DNA of 64,000 nucleotides from an uncultured Alistipes sp. (GTDB lineage: Bacteria; Bacteroidota; Bacteroidia; Bacteroidales; Rikenellaceae), in contig CALLRW010000040.1 in NCBI GenBank assembly GCA_938014215.1, positions 62,001 through 126,000 on the forward strand, written 5' to 3'. A program made the position numbers and the translations under genes. Of this stretch, positions 35,560 to 44,160 are shown piece by piece (the stretch's first letter is position 1; each line of letters starts with the position of its first letter). The notes below the pieces were generated by a model that saw nothing but the letters and a program-made list of their open reading frames with translations, was not told the DNA's origin and made no database searches.

Positions 35560-36729
35560 ATGGAGGCAAAATATATCCACAGGGAGCTATCCGCCGTGAT
35601 AGAAGAGGCTTACCGCTATTTTTCAGTCATTACGGTAACAGGACCGCGCCAGTCCGGAAAGACGACGCTGCTCCGCAACTTGTTCTCATACCTACCGTAT
35701 TACTCGTTGGAAAATCTTGATGTCCGGAGTTTCGCCGAAAACGACCCGGTCGCTTTTCTGAACCAGCACACGGAGGGCATGATTCTTGACGAGGTACACA
35801 ACGCTCCGAACCTGCTGTCGTATATTCAGGGTATGGTGGACAATGATGCCGACCGGCGGTTTATCCTTTCGGGCAGTTCGCAGTTTGCCATGCTGAAAAA
35901 GGTTACACAGTCTTTGGCAGGACGTACCGCCGTTTTCGAGTTGCTCCCCCTGTCATACTCCGAAATACGGGAGCAGATCACCGATACGCCTCTTGACAAC
36001 CTGCTGTTTAACGGGTTTTACCCTGCCATTTATTCGGGCCGTAACATACCCAAATTTCTTTATCCGGCGTACATGAAAACCTATCTGGACAAGGACGTGC
36101 GCGACCTGCTACAAATCAAGGACATGATGCAGTTCCACACATTCATCAGGCTTTGCGCCGGACGTATCGGATCGCTGTTCAAAGCCTCTGAACTGGCCAA
36201 CGAAATCGGTGTCAGTTCACATACCGTTACGGCATGGCTGTCCGTCTTACAGGCATCTTATATTGTTTTCCTGCTACCTCCCTATTTCGAGAACACACGC
36301 AAACGGCTGACTAAAACTCCCAAGCTCTATTTTACGGATACAGGGCTTGCCTGTCACCTGCTCGGCATCGAATCGCCGGAACAGCTTGCACGGGACAAGA
36401 TGCGTGGGGCGTTGTTCGAGAACTTCATCGTAACGGAAGCCTTGAAGCGGCGGTATAACCAAGGCAAGGAAAGCAACCTCTATTTTTACAGGGATTCGAA
36501 CCAGAACGAGGTCGATTTGCTGTTGAAAAAACATTCGGGGCTATACGGTATTGAAATCAAGTCGGCGATGACCTACCATGCGGACTTCGAGAAGGCGTTG
36601 AAACAAATGGACGGCTGGGTCAAAGAAACCATACTGGGTAAGGCGGTGGCCTATGCGGGTACACTCGAAAATACTGCTGGAGAAATCAAACTTCTGAATT
36701 ACAGTCACCTGGATGAGGTGTTGGCTTAA
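35560..36729 (+). CDS. AAA_14 / DUF4143 ATPase
   Basis: 389 residues. Walker A TGPRQSGKTTLLRNLF (about residues 24-39), Walker B EGMILDEVHNAPNLL, arginine-containing SGSSQFAMLKKVTQSLAGR, then the DUF4143 C-terminal part ending in a nuclease-like fold (ENFIVTEALKRRYNQG, NEVDLLLKKH, YGIEIKSA). Members are widespread, and their role is unsettled (toxin, defence or transporter regulation have been suggested). It is a monocistronic gene with its own promoter, facing the M23 gene tail to tail with 5 nt between the stops and no clear terminator. Confidence 0.9.
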   Translation: MEAKYIHRELSAVIEEAYRYFSVITVTGPRQSGKTTLLRNLFSYLPYYSLENLDVRSFAENDPVAFLNQHTEGMILDEVHNAPNLLSYIQGMVDNDADRRFILSGSSQFAMLKKVTQSLAGRTAVFELLPLSYSEIREQITDTPLDNLLFNGFYPAIYSGRNIPKFLYPAYMKTYLDKDVRDLLQIKDMMQFHTFIRLCAGRIGSLFKASELANEIGVSSHTVTAWLSVLQASYIVFLLPPYFENTRKRLTKTPKLYFTDTGLACHLLGIESPEQLARDKMRGALFENFIVTEALKRRYNQGKESNLYFYRDSNQNEVDLLLKKHSGLYGIEIKSAMTYHADFEKALKQMDGWVKETILGKAVAYAGTLENTAGEIKLLNYSHLDEVLA

Positions 36730-36734
36730 CAGCC

Positions 36735-37388
36735 CTATAACAGTCCAGCTAATGCCGACACACACTCCTGCTGCATGGATTTGATGTAATCGAAGAGAAC
36801 CGAGGGATTGATATTCTTGCCATTTAGCTTGCAGGTGACGTGCAAGTGCTCGCCTGTACTTCGTCCGGTCGAGCCGGTAATACCGACGGCATCGCGGGGA
36901 CGGACTACCGTACCCTTGGCGGCCAGCACCCGTGAAAGGTGGCAATAGCTGACGGTGTAATTTCCGTGCCGCAGTGTCACATACTTGCCGGACGTCTTGT
37001 CTTGTCCCACTTTGACGACCACCCCCTCCATCATGGCCAATACCTGCTCGCCCCGTGCGTGCAGGTCGATACCCCCGTGAAACTTCCTCTTCCCGGTAAA
37101 CGGGTCTTTCCGGTAGCCGTATGGCGATGTAATTCTGATGCGCTGCAATGGATAAGACACACTGAGATAACGGTCAATCCACAACTTCTTACTTTCATCG
37201 GCAGGTTTTGTCGAAGTCTCCTGTGCAGGAGCCATGCTTTCGGGTGTCGGCTCCGGCTTTTTCATACCCTCCTGCAAGGCTTCTACCTTGTATCTTTCTG
37301 GTGTCTTGGCAATCGTGTTGAACTGCGCCTGAACGGGCATCGTGCAGAATGAAATACCCGATATTGCTATCAGTAGAATTTTTCTCAT
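36735..37388 (-). CDS. Secreted M23-family peptidase
   Basis: 217 residues: signal peptide (ILLIAISGISFCTMPVQAQ), a Pro/Glu-rich linker, then a LytM/M23 domain with FHGGIDLHA (HxxxD zinc motif) and GEHLHVTCK (HxH), so the catalytic set is intact. It cuts peptidoglycan cross-links, as expected for local wall opening during conjugation. A minus-strand TAACTTTG box at 37400-37393 ends only 4 nt before the start codon, implying an almost leaderless mRNA or a coincidental match. Confidence 0.9.
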   Translation of the reverse strand: MRKILLIAISGISFCTMPVQAQFNTIAKTPERYKVEALQEGMKKPEPTPESMAPAQETSTKPADESKKLWIDRYLSVSYPLQRIRITSPYGYRKDPFTGKRKFHGGIDLHARGEQVLAMMEGVVVKVGQDKTSGKYVTLRHGNYTVSYCHLSRVLAAKGTVVRPRDAVGITGSTGRSTGEHLHVTCKLNGKNINPSVLFDYIKSMQQECVSALAGLL

Positions 37389-37544
37389 TCGGCAAAGTTA
37401 TAACGGGAATTTTCATGTCGGAAACAAACTACCGTCATTTCTTGTATTGGTTTGATATTTTGCGTCTATTAGTACGATTTTGATTAGATAATTGTACTAA
37501 TGAAGATAAAAACAGCATATTACAACCATTTATATAGCTGTATT

Positions 37545-37577
37545 TTTGTCCGTCATAATAAGATGTCTCTATCTTTG
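37545..37577 (+). promoter_or_regulatory. Consensus promoter of the second transfer block
   Basis: TTTG at 37545-37548, a 21-nt spacer and TATCTTTG at 37570-37577, 30 nt before the ATG of the DUF4099 gene. No other clear promoter appears until 53.5 kb, so this could drive the whole 16-kb block. Confidence 0.75.
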
Positions 37578-37607
37578 TATAGTACAATTTTATAATATGA
37601 ATATAGT

Positions 37608-38366
37608 ATGAAAAAAGTTCAGATTGAATTTGATGAATTACCCTTTTCGACACTGGAACGATTCGGTCTTACAAGGGAAATGATCGAGGACTTGCCGATG
37701 CGTGTGTTGGAAGACATCTGCAACGGCCGGCATTCTCCCGTGCTTCCCGTGCGTGTCACTGACGAGCATGGCGGGCAAATCGAGAGCCGCAGCCGCTTTG
37801 CCTTTATCCGCATGGACGACGGTCAGGTGGATGTGGTGTTCTATCCGGCACTGAAATCCTCTCCACTGGAGCGGTATGACGAAGCACAGCAGAAACAGTT
37901 GCTCGACGGCAAGGCGATTGTCGCCGATGTGGAAATGTCGGACGGACGGAGCAGCAAGGCTTTCGTACAGATTGACGCCGAGACGAAACAGGTGATGTAT
38001 GTCCCCACGCCCATCATCGCACGCAACCTGAAAGTGCTGGCCGAGGTCATGCGCCTCGGTACGGTGGAGGTAAACGGGATGCAGCACGGCGAGCCGCTGA
38101 CGGTAGTCGTGGGCGGCGAGCCTGCCACAGTGGGCATCGACCTTCATGCCAAGACCGGCATCCGCATCTGTTCGGGCGACGCGCAGCAATGGCGCAACCA
38201 ACCCAAGCGAGAGTGGGACAAATACACCTTCGGGTGCTACGGCTGCTGGGTCATGGACGATGACGGTAACCTTGACTACGTTTCGGAGGAAGACTACACC
38301 GAAGAGCTGTGGAACGAACAGAAGAAGAGCGGCGAGCGCAATCGTGCGACAGCTCTCCATAAGTAA
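37608..38366 (+). CDS. DUF4099-type mobile-element protein
   Basis: 252 residues. The N-terminal third (FDELPFSTLERFGLTREMIE, LPMRVLEDICNGRHSPVLPV) has the DUF4099 pattern seen in proteins of Bacteroidales conjugative elements. The middle is a beta-rich repeat (RFAFIRMDDGQVDVVFYP), and the C-terminal part has an aromatic/Cys stretch (YTFGCYGCWVMDDDGNLDYV). Soluble, no signal. The biochemical role of the family is unknown. First gene of the second plus-strand block, with a consensus promoter. Confidence 0.8.
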   Translation: MKKVQIEFDELPFSTLERFGLTREMIEDLPMRVLEDICNGRHSPVLPVRVTDEHGGQIESRSRFAFIRMDDGQVDVVFYPALKSSPLERYDEAQQKQLLDGKAIVADVEMSDGRSSKAFVQIDAETKQVMYVPTPIIARNLKVLAEVMRLGTVEVNGMQHGEPLTVVVGGEPATVGIDLHAKTGIRICSGDAQQWRNQPKREWDKYTFGCYGCWVMDDDGNLDYVSEEDYTEELWNEQKKSGERNRATALHK

Positions 38367-38384
38367 AACATCAATCCGTACATT

Positions 38385-38609
38385 ATGGCACAGAACGAAT
38401 ATTATCCCGAAGACGTACTTGTCGGGAAGATGCAGAGCGGCGAATACGGCTGGCTCGATTACGTCAATCATTTCTCCGCCGACTGGCAGGAGGAATACGC
38501 CCGTTACTGCGAGGAAAAAGGGCTTGCAGTCGGCAACGAATCCGCCGCCGAGTTCGTCCGCTTCAAGGACGAACAGTTGGAGGCAGCAATGGAAAGCGGA
38601 GACGCATAA
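38385..38609 (+). CDS. Small acidic hypothetical protein, 74 residues
   Basis: Very acidic (Glu/Asp about a quarter of residues): NEYYPEDVLVGKMQSGEYGW, then HFSADWQEEYARYCEEKG and FKDEQLEAAMESGDA. No membrane segment. It lies 18 nt after the DUF4099 gene and 16 nt before the next, so it belongs to the operon. Such acidic small proteins often interact with nucleic-acid-binding proteins, but no family is recognised. Confidence 0.72.
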   Translation: MAQNEYYPEDVLVGKMQSGEYGWLDYVNHFSADWQEEYARYCEEKGLAVGNESAAEFVRFKDEQLEAAMESGDA

Positions 38610-38625
38610 CGAAAACAATCAGACT

Positions 38626-40203
38626 ATGGCGATACGAACGAATACCAATCCCCGGCAGATGGACTTGCAGCCCGAAATGCGCGATATGCTGATGCGCAAC
38701 GGGCTTCAAGCCCATGTTGCACTTGACGATGCAGGGTATCGGCTGATCGTGCAGGGACATGACTCGCCCCTGCTGGTCTATCCGATCACCGAACGTCAGA
38801 TGTTGGCACTCACGGACTGGGGAACGAACACTGCCAACAAGAAGGCCTACAACGTGCTGACGAGCATCGTGGGCAAGGACTTCTATATGCCCAAGAACTT
38901 CGTCCATGCCCGCAATGCCAACGGTCGTGTGGCTATGGGGCTGCACGGCTACCGCATCGTCATCGGCGAGTACGGGCGCATGGGGCGTATGGGAATGCCC
39001 CCGCCGTTCCTTGGCTGGACACCTCGCAACCAGTTGGGCTTCCACCTTCGCAGGGTCGGCGGCCAACTGTTCTTTCCGGGGCCGTCCATCGTACCCGAAC
39101 GCCCCGACGGGCGCATGAAGCCCGGCGAACTGCAATCAGGCGGTTACGGCTTCTATTACAAGGGGCATCAACAGGAGCAGCCCGTACAGCAACGGGATGT
39201 GCTGCAGGACTTGCAGGCGGCTATCACGCCGATGGTCAGCCGTCCACGCAGCAAGGAACCGGCACGGCCGTACAAGGAGCTTATAGCCTCTCCGGTCTAT
39301 TTCTCCAACGAGAAATGGGCGGAGTGCCTTGCCTCGCACGGTCTTGTCGTGGATGCGGAAAAGCAGACGCTGACCGTGCAGTCGGAAAGCGTCCAAGCCG
39401 ATATGGTCTATGACCTGACGGAAGAGGAAGTGAGGACACTGGTTGCCGCACCCATCGAGGAGCAGCCCGTAGAGAAACGTCTGGAACTGCTGAACGGCAT
39501 TATCGGGGCTGACTTTTCCGACAAAGTGACGATGGAGGCTCTCAACAGCGATCAACGCATCGCTATCGGTCTGCATCCCGAAGTACAGCAGGATTTGAAA
39601 CAACGCCAACGGCAGGAGCAAGAGGCTTTTATGCCAGTGAAAACCTCGCTGCAACAGCAAGAGGAATCCGTACAGGGAAATATCGGTGCGGTAGTGGACG
39701 GGCGTGACCTCCAGTTTTTGAATGAAAACAAGGGATGGTATCGGGAAGAGAAACACGGGCGGGAAGTCGAAGTGAGCCAGATAGCCGTTCAACCGGCACA
39801 GACCGAGGGGAAATACAGGATGACCGCCGTTATCGACGGTCAGGCTATCAGCCATGAGATAACCCAACGGGACTACGACAAGTTCCTTGCTGTGGATGAC
39901 TATCACCGGATGAAGCTCTTTTCCAAGATTTTCAGCGAAGTGGACATGAAAACACGCCCGGAAGCACAGCGGGGTCTCGGCACGAAAATCTTTGCCGCCC
40001 TCACCGCAGGTACGGTAGTCGCGGCGGGTGTCGCACACGGCATCCACCATCACTGCCATGCCCCGGAGTTCTACGGCGAGTGTTTCGGCGGTCCGCCACG
40101 CCCGTACTTCAAGCCGGGTGTCGATACGCCGAGGGATGTGGCCATCCGTTGTTTCGAGGCAGAGATGAACCGTGAAATCAATGATATGAGAATGGGGAGG
40201 TAA
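38626..40203 (+). CDS. DUF3945/DUF4099-like protein with an internal repeat
   Basis: 525 residues from the ATG at 38626 (the frame is open further upstream but overlaps two genes). Two related modules are visible: YPITERQMLALTDWG with VLTSIVGKDF and RVAMGLH (residues about 44-105), and YDLTEEEVRTLVAAP with LLNGIIGADF and RIAIGLH (about 265-320). A third, shorter relative (ITQRDYDKFLAVDD, FSKIFSEVDM) follows near 410-440. The C terminus has a hydrophobic segment (IFAALTAGTVVAAGVAHGI) and a His/Cys-rich HHHCHAPEFYGECFGG. Probably membrane-associated. Function unknown. Confidence 0.78.
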   Translation: MAIRTNTNPRQMDLQPEMRDMLMRNGLQAHVALDDAGYRLIVQGHDSPLLVYPITERQMLALTDWGTNTANKKAYNVLTSIVGKDFYMPKNFVHARNANGRVAMGLHGYRIVIGEYGRMGRMGMPPPFLGWTPRNQLGFHLRRVGGQLFFPGPSIVPERPDGRMKPGELQSGGYGFYYKGHQQEQPVQQRDVLQDLQAAITPMVSRPRSKEPARPYKELIASPVYFSNEKWAECLASHGLVVDAEKQTLTVQSESVQADMVYDLTEEEVRTLVAAPIEEQPVEKRLELLNGIIGADFSDKVTMEALNSDQRIAIGLHPEVQQDLKQRQRQEQEAFMPVKTSLQQQEESVQGNIGAVVDGRDLQFLNENKGWYREEKHGREVEVSQIAVQPAQTEGKYRMTAVIDGQAISHEITQRDYDKFLAVDDYHRMKLFSKIFSEVDMKTRPEAQRGLGTKIFAALTAGTVVAAGVAHGIHHHCHAPEFYGECFGGPPRPYFKPGVDTPRDVAIRCFEAEMNREINDMRMGR

Positions 40204-40206
40204 ACC

Positions 40207-41595
40207 ATGAGAGAGGGCGAACTGACTTATGACGATTTTCTGCGCAGGCTGAACATTCAGGACGTGCTTATCGACGCGGGCTATCACCTGAACCGGCGTG
40301 ACGGCCTGCGCTATCCCTCGTATGTCCGGTTGGACAGCGAGGGGCGGCGCATCCGCAACGACAAATTCATTGTCACGCAGCAAGGGAAATGTTGTTTCAA
40401 ACCGCAACAGCAGAAGTCGTATAACATCATTTCCTTTATCAAGGAGCATCCGCATTTTTTCGCGGAATACCATGCCGGTGTGTCTCCCGACCGACTGGTA
40501 AACCTTGTCTGCAACCGGTTGCTGAACCATCCCGTCGCTGACCGGGATACCCGGATTATCCAGCCTAAACGGGATGTGAAGCCGTTTGACATGGCGGATT
40601 ACGACATTCACCAGTTCAATCCGCAGGATCGGGCGACACAAAAGAAGTTCTATCCGTTCTTCAAGCATCGGGGCATCGACCTTTACACGCAATACGCCTT
40701 CCACCGGAACTTTTGTCTGGCGACGAAACACCGTGAGGACGGCATGAAATACACCAACCTCGCCTTTCCGCTGACCGTTCCGAAAGATACGGGACAGGTT
40801 GTCGGTCTGGAAGAGCGAGGGCGCCCTCGCATGGATGGCAGCGGCAGTTATAAAGGGAAGGCGGAAGGGAGCAATTCGAGCCAAGGGCTATGGATTGCCA
40901 GCCCAGCCAAAACTACGCTTACCGAAGCCAAGCATATCTACTGGTTCGAGAGTGCATACGACGCGATGGCCTATTACCAGCTTCATCAGGCCAACGACAA
41001 GGATTTGCGGAAAGCGGTCTTCATATCTACCGGCGGTAACCCGACGGTGGAACAGATGCGGGGTGTCCTCACGCTCTCGCTTCCTGCCAAGCAACACATC
41101 TGTTTCGATACCGACCTTGCGGGAATCGAGTTTGCCAAGAACCTGCAACAGGAGATGTACCGGGCTGTCCGTTCCACCATCGAGGAGACACCGGAGCGGA
41201 AGCCTTATCTGGATTCCGTCGCTGACGGCAAGAACCTCGATGAAGGAGACATAGACCTGCTGCCCGACGCTTTGCGGTCGAGCTACGGGAAATATGAATC
41301 CGCATGGGAAGAAGCCATGTCGATGCGTTCGAGCGGCCTGTGCCATCCGGACGACATACGGGAACAGACGGATATCATGAACGGAAATTACAAGGAGTTC
41401 CGTGAAGGATTGCGGGAGTTCCTCGGTCTGGACAAGGCGAATGACGCCTCTTTTGTCCGTGAACAGCCTACCTATCCCAACAAGGACTGGAACGAACAGC
41501 TTTTGGCCGGGCAGAAACAGGAAGAGACGGTCGATGAGACACAGGCGAGAGAACAGTCACCGGAAGAGGAACAACAAACACACTTTCGCCGATGA
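40207..41595 (+). CDS. TOPRIM-domain primase-like protein
   Basis: 462 residues. N-terminal part similar to the zinc/primase-associated region (VLIDAGYHLNRRDGLRYPS, then NIISFIKEHPHFF), a linker, and a C-terminal TOPRIM_2 domain: IYWFESAYDAMAYYQLH (Glu of motif 1), VFISTGGNP, and HICFDTDLAGIEFAKN (the DxD motif). The N-terminal region has no clear CHC2 zinc ligands. A Glu/Gln-rich tail ends the protein. It would act in priming or processing of transferred DNA; it is the element's second TOPRIM protein. The stop overlaps the next start (ATGA). Confidence 0.85.
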   Translation: MREGELTYDDFLRRLNIQDVLIDAGYHLNRRDGLRYPSYVRLDSEGRRIRNDKFIVTQQGKCCFKPQQQKSYNIISFIKEHPHFFAEYHAGVSPDRLVNLVCNRLLNHPVADRDTRIIQPKRDVKPFDMADYDIHQFNPQDRATQKKFYPFFKHRGIDLYTQYAFHRNFCLATKHREDGMKYTNLAFPLTVPKDTGQVVGLEERGRPRMDGSGSYKGKAEGSNSSQGLWIASPAKTTLTEAKHIYWFESAYDAMAYYQLHQANDKDLRKAVFISTGGNPTVEQMRGVLTLSLPAKQHICFDTDLAGIEFAKNLQQEMYRAVRSTIEETPERKPYLDSVADGKNLDEGDIDLLPDALRSSYGKYESAWEEAMSMRSSGLCHPDDIREQTDIMNGNYKEFREGLREFLGLDKANDASFVREQPTYPNKDWNEQLLAGQKQEETVDETQAREQSPEEEQQTHFRR

Positions 41596-42089
41596 TGACC
41601 GATGCACCCACAGGACATTTCCAAAGCATCGTGCTGCAACCGCACGCCGGACAGTTCGTCATCGACGAGCTGCCCGCAATCGTATTGTGCTGTGCAGCAT
41701 GGGTGTACGGTGGCATGGAGGGACTGCCTCTGACAGCTCTTGCCGTATCGGTTGCCGCATTGCTTTCTTTGGCATTGCTGTACCGTTTCATCTATCTGCG
41801 CCGGACACGCTACCACATCGGTAGCGAGCAGCTTATCAGCAGGCATGGGGTGCTGTCCCGGAAGACGGACTACATGGAACAATATCGTATCGTGGACTTT
41901 GTGGAACACCAAAGCCTCATGCAGCAGCTTTGCGGCCTAAAGACGGTACGCATCTTCTCGATGGACAGGAATACACCCCGGCTTGATTTGGTAGGCATCA
42001 GACACAACTTCGATGTGGTAACGCTTATCCGGGAACGGGTCGAGTATAACAAACGAAAAAAGGGAATATATGAAATCACGAATCATTAG
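41592..42089 (+). CDS. Membrane protein with bacterial PH domain (bPH2)
   Basis: 165 residues. Two adjoining membrane helices (AIVLCCAAWVYGG and LTALAVSVAALLSLALLYRF) are followed by a bPH2 domain: TRYHIGSEQLISRHGVLSRK, then DYMEQYRIVDFVEHQSLMQQ and VRIFSMDRNTPRLDLVGI, as in YdbS/YdbT-type proteins. Role in conjugative elements is unknown. It overlaps the previous gene by 4 nt and the next by 20 nt, so the three are translationally linked. Confidence 0.85.
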   Translation: MMTDAPTGHFQSIVLQPHAGQFVIDELPAIVLCCAAWVYGGMEGLPLTALAVSVAALLSLALLYRFIYLRRTRYHIGSEQLISRHGVLSRKTDYMEQYRIVDFVEHQSLMQQLCGLKTVRIFSMDRNTPRLDLVGIRHNFDVVTLIRERVEYNKRKKGIYEITNH

Positions 42090-42759
42090 TCTGGTCATTT
42101 TTGCCCTCTGCCTGATGCCACACTGGGCAAAAGCCCAAATCACGGCGTCCAATCCGTTGGAATGGATGGCGTTGGCCGAGGGCAACGAGGTTATCAATGA
42201 CCAAATAGAGAAACAGATAAATGGTCAGACGAAGACAGCTATGCTGCAGAACAGCATCGCCGCCGAGTTTAACCGCATCCACAAATGGGAGAAGCAGTAC
42301 AACAGTTATCTCAAGACGGTAAGCGGCTACGCTTCATCGCTGAAAGCCTGCACCCATCTCTACAACGACGGCGTGAGAATCTTTCTCACGTTAGGGAAAT
42401 TGGGCAACGCCATCCGAAACAACCCGCAGGGCATCATCGCCTCCATGAGCATGAACAATCTGTATATCGAGACGGCAACGGAACTGGTATCGGTCTTCAC
42501 GCTCCTGAATGACGCAGTGGCCAAGGGCGGCAAAGAGAATATGCTCACGGGTGCGGAACGCAGCAAGACCTTGTGGGCGTTGAACGACAAACTTTCGGTT
42601 TTCAGCCGGAAGCTGCACCTGCTCTACCTGAGCATACGGTACTATACCCTCAATGACGTGTGGAACAACGTGACGGCCGGGATGCTCGACCGCAACAACG
42701 GAGAGGCGGCACGGATGGCCATGTCCCGTTGGCGCAGGGCTGCCGTCCTTGCACGATAA
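42070..42759 (+). CDS. Secreted helical protein of the second transfer block
   Basis: 229 residues: signal peptide (IISLVIFALCLMPHWAKAQ) then an all-helical body (NEVINDQIEKQINGQTKTAM, then FNRIHKWEKQYNSYLKTVSG) ending AARMAMSRWRRAAVLAR. Overall plan and C-terminal A..RWR resemble the genes at 15280, 16024 and 42770. VirB5-type channel or pilus-tip proteins have this shape, but homology is not established. It overlaps the bPH2 gene by 20 nt. Confidence 0.78.
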   Translation: MKSRIISLVIFALCLMPHWAKAQITASNPLEWMALAEGNEVINDQIEKQINGQTKTAMLQNSIAAEFNRIHKWEKQYNSYLKTVSGYASSLKACTHLYNDGVRIFLTLGKLGNAIRNNPQGIIASMSMNNLYIETATELVSVFTLLNDAVAKGGKENMLTGAERSKTLWALNDKLSVFSRKLHLLYLSIRYYTLNDVWNNVTAGMLDRNNGEAARMAMSRWRRAAVLAR

Positions 42760-42769
42760 AATCAGGTGA

Positions 42770-43456
42770 ATGATGAAACGGACGATTTGGATAGGCATCT
42801 TATTGCTGTGCATCGGTATCGGCAAGGTTCGGGCACAGAACGACCCCGTGCTTGCCGGGATGATCCTGCTCTATACCGACAAGGCGGAAAAGGAGCTGAA
42901 GAACCAGGAGAAGGTCATGCTGATACAGACCACCGGACACCTGTGGACGAAAGAGGAAGTGAAAGCCACGACCGACCTGCAACGGGAGTTCAACAACTAT
43001 TTGGACTCTTTCCGGTCGATAATCTGCTACGCAGCGCAGATATACGGTTTTTACCACGAAATATCAAGGCTGACGGACAATATGGGAGACTTTACCAGAC
43101 AGGTAAGCCGCAATAGTCCCAACGCGCTGGCCGTTGCTCTCTCCACGCAACGGAACCGCATTTACCGGGAACTGATTATGAACAGCGTGGAGATTGTGAA
43201 TGACATCCGCATGGCGTGCCTGTCAGACAACAAAATGACGGAGAAGGAGCGCATGGAAATCGTATTTGGCATCCGTCCGAAGCTCAAGATGATGAACAAG
43301 AAACTGCAACGGCTGACCAAGGCGGTGAAATACACGACGATGGGCGACATCTGGCGTGAAATCGACGAGGGGGCACGCCCGGCAGCCGACAAACGGGATA
43401 TCGTGGAAGCCGCCAAAAGACGCTGGCGGCAGATAGGAAGAAATGTAAGACCTTAA
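42770..43456 (+). CDS. Secreted helical protein, neighbour paralogue
   Basis: 228 residues: signal peptide (TIWIGILLLCIGIGKVRAQ), then helices (KAEKELKNQEKVMLIQTTG, TDLQREFNNYLDSFRSI, RNRIYRELIMNSVEIVND) ending DIVEAAKRRWRQIGRNVRP. It has the same layout as the preceding gene and the pair in the first block. Probably periplasmic. It follows by 10 nt and is itself 13 nt from the next gene. Confidence 0.78.
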   Translation: MMKRTIWIGILLLCIGIGKVRAQNDPVLAGMILLYTDKAEKELKNQEKVMLIQTTGHLWTKEEVKATTDLQREFNNYLDSFRSIICYAAQIYGFYHEISRLTDNMGDFTRQVSRNSPNALAVALSTQRNRIYRELIMNSVEIVNDIRMACLSDNKMTEKERMEIVFGIRPKLKMMNKKLQRLTKAVKYTTMGDIWREIDEGARPAADKRDIVEAAKRRWRQIGRNVRP

Positions 43457-43469
43457 AAACAGACAACGT

Positions 43470-44135
43470 ATGGGCGTTTGGAGTACACTATTGAAATATG
43501 GCGGCAAGGCCATGAAAGGTGTCGGTACGGCTACAGCGACTACCGGCAAAAGTATGGGTAAGGCAGTGCTGCACCCTTCGCAGACCTTGCGTGGCGCGGG
43601 TCAGGCCGTCAAGACGGCGACCATCGGCGGTGCGGTCGGTTATGTGGGCTGGGAGAAGCTGACCACCGACAAAAGCGTGGTGCGTATCGTGAGCGATGCG
43701 GTCATCGGCGAACCGGCAACGAATACCCTCGCGGAGACGGCGGACGGAGTGCGTGAACTGACGGGCAAGGCCGGGGAAGCCGTCAGTTCGGTCAGCGGTG
43801 CGGTAACCGGCATCGACAACAAGCTGAACGGTGTGTCGAACTTTTTGCGCCAAGCCTCCGGTGGCGGAGGCCTTGATATGTTCGGCAACTTTTTCCGTAA
43901 CCTCGGCAGCGGCAACGTGTCGGGGCTGAGTATTGCCGGGCTGGTTGCGGCGGCGTTCCTCATATTCGGACGCTTCGGCTGGCTGGGCAAGATTGCCGGC
44001 GCATTCCTCGGCATGATGCTCATCGGCAACAATGCGGGTGTCTTCCGAACGCCGGAGACAGAAAACGTGCAGCGCACCCGGACGCCCGAACTTCCGGCAG
44101 AGGAACAGACGCATGGCGGAGGGATGAGAAGATAG
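43470..44135 (+). CDS. Gly/Ala-rich membrane-associated protein
   Basis: 221 residues, low complexity: a Gly/Thr/Lys-rich N-terminal half (KGVGTATATTGKSMGKAVLH) resembling colicin-like or phage-tail-like amphipathic segments, then a hydrophobic pair of helices (LSIAGLVAAAFLIFGRF and IAGAFLGMMLIGNNAGVF, about residues 148-190) and a polar tail. No signal peptide. No family recognised. Likely inserts in the inner membrane as part of the second transfer block (inference). Confidence 0.75.
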   Translation: MGVWSTLLKYGGKAMKGVGTATATTGKSMGKAVLHPSQTLRGAGQAVKTATIGGAVGYVGWEKLTTDKSVVRIVSDAVIGEPATNTLAETADGVRELTGKAGEAVSSVSGAVTGIDNKLNGVSNFLRQASGGGGLDMFGNFFRNLGSGNVSGLSIAGLVAAAFLIFGRFGWLGKIAGAFLGMMLIGNNAGVFRTPETENVQRTRTPELPAEEQTHGGGMRR

Positions 44136-44160
44136 GGATATGAATCAATAGGTAAACAGC

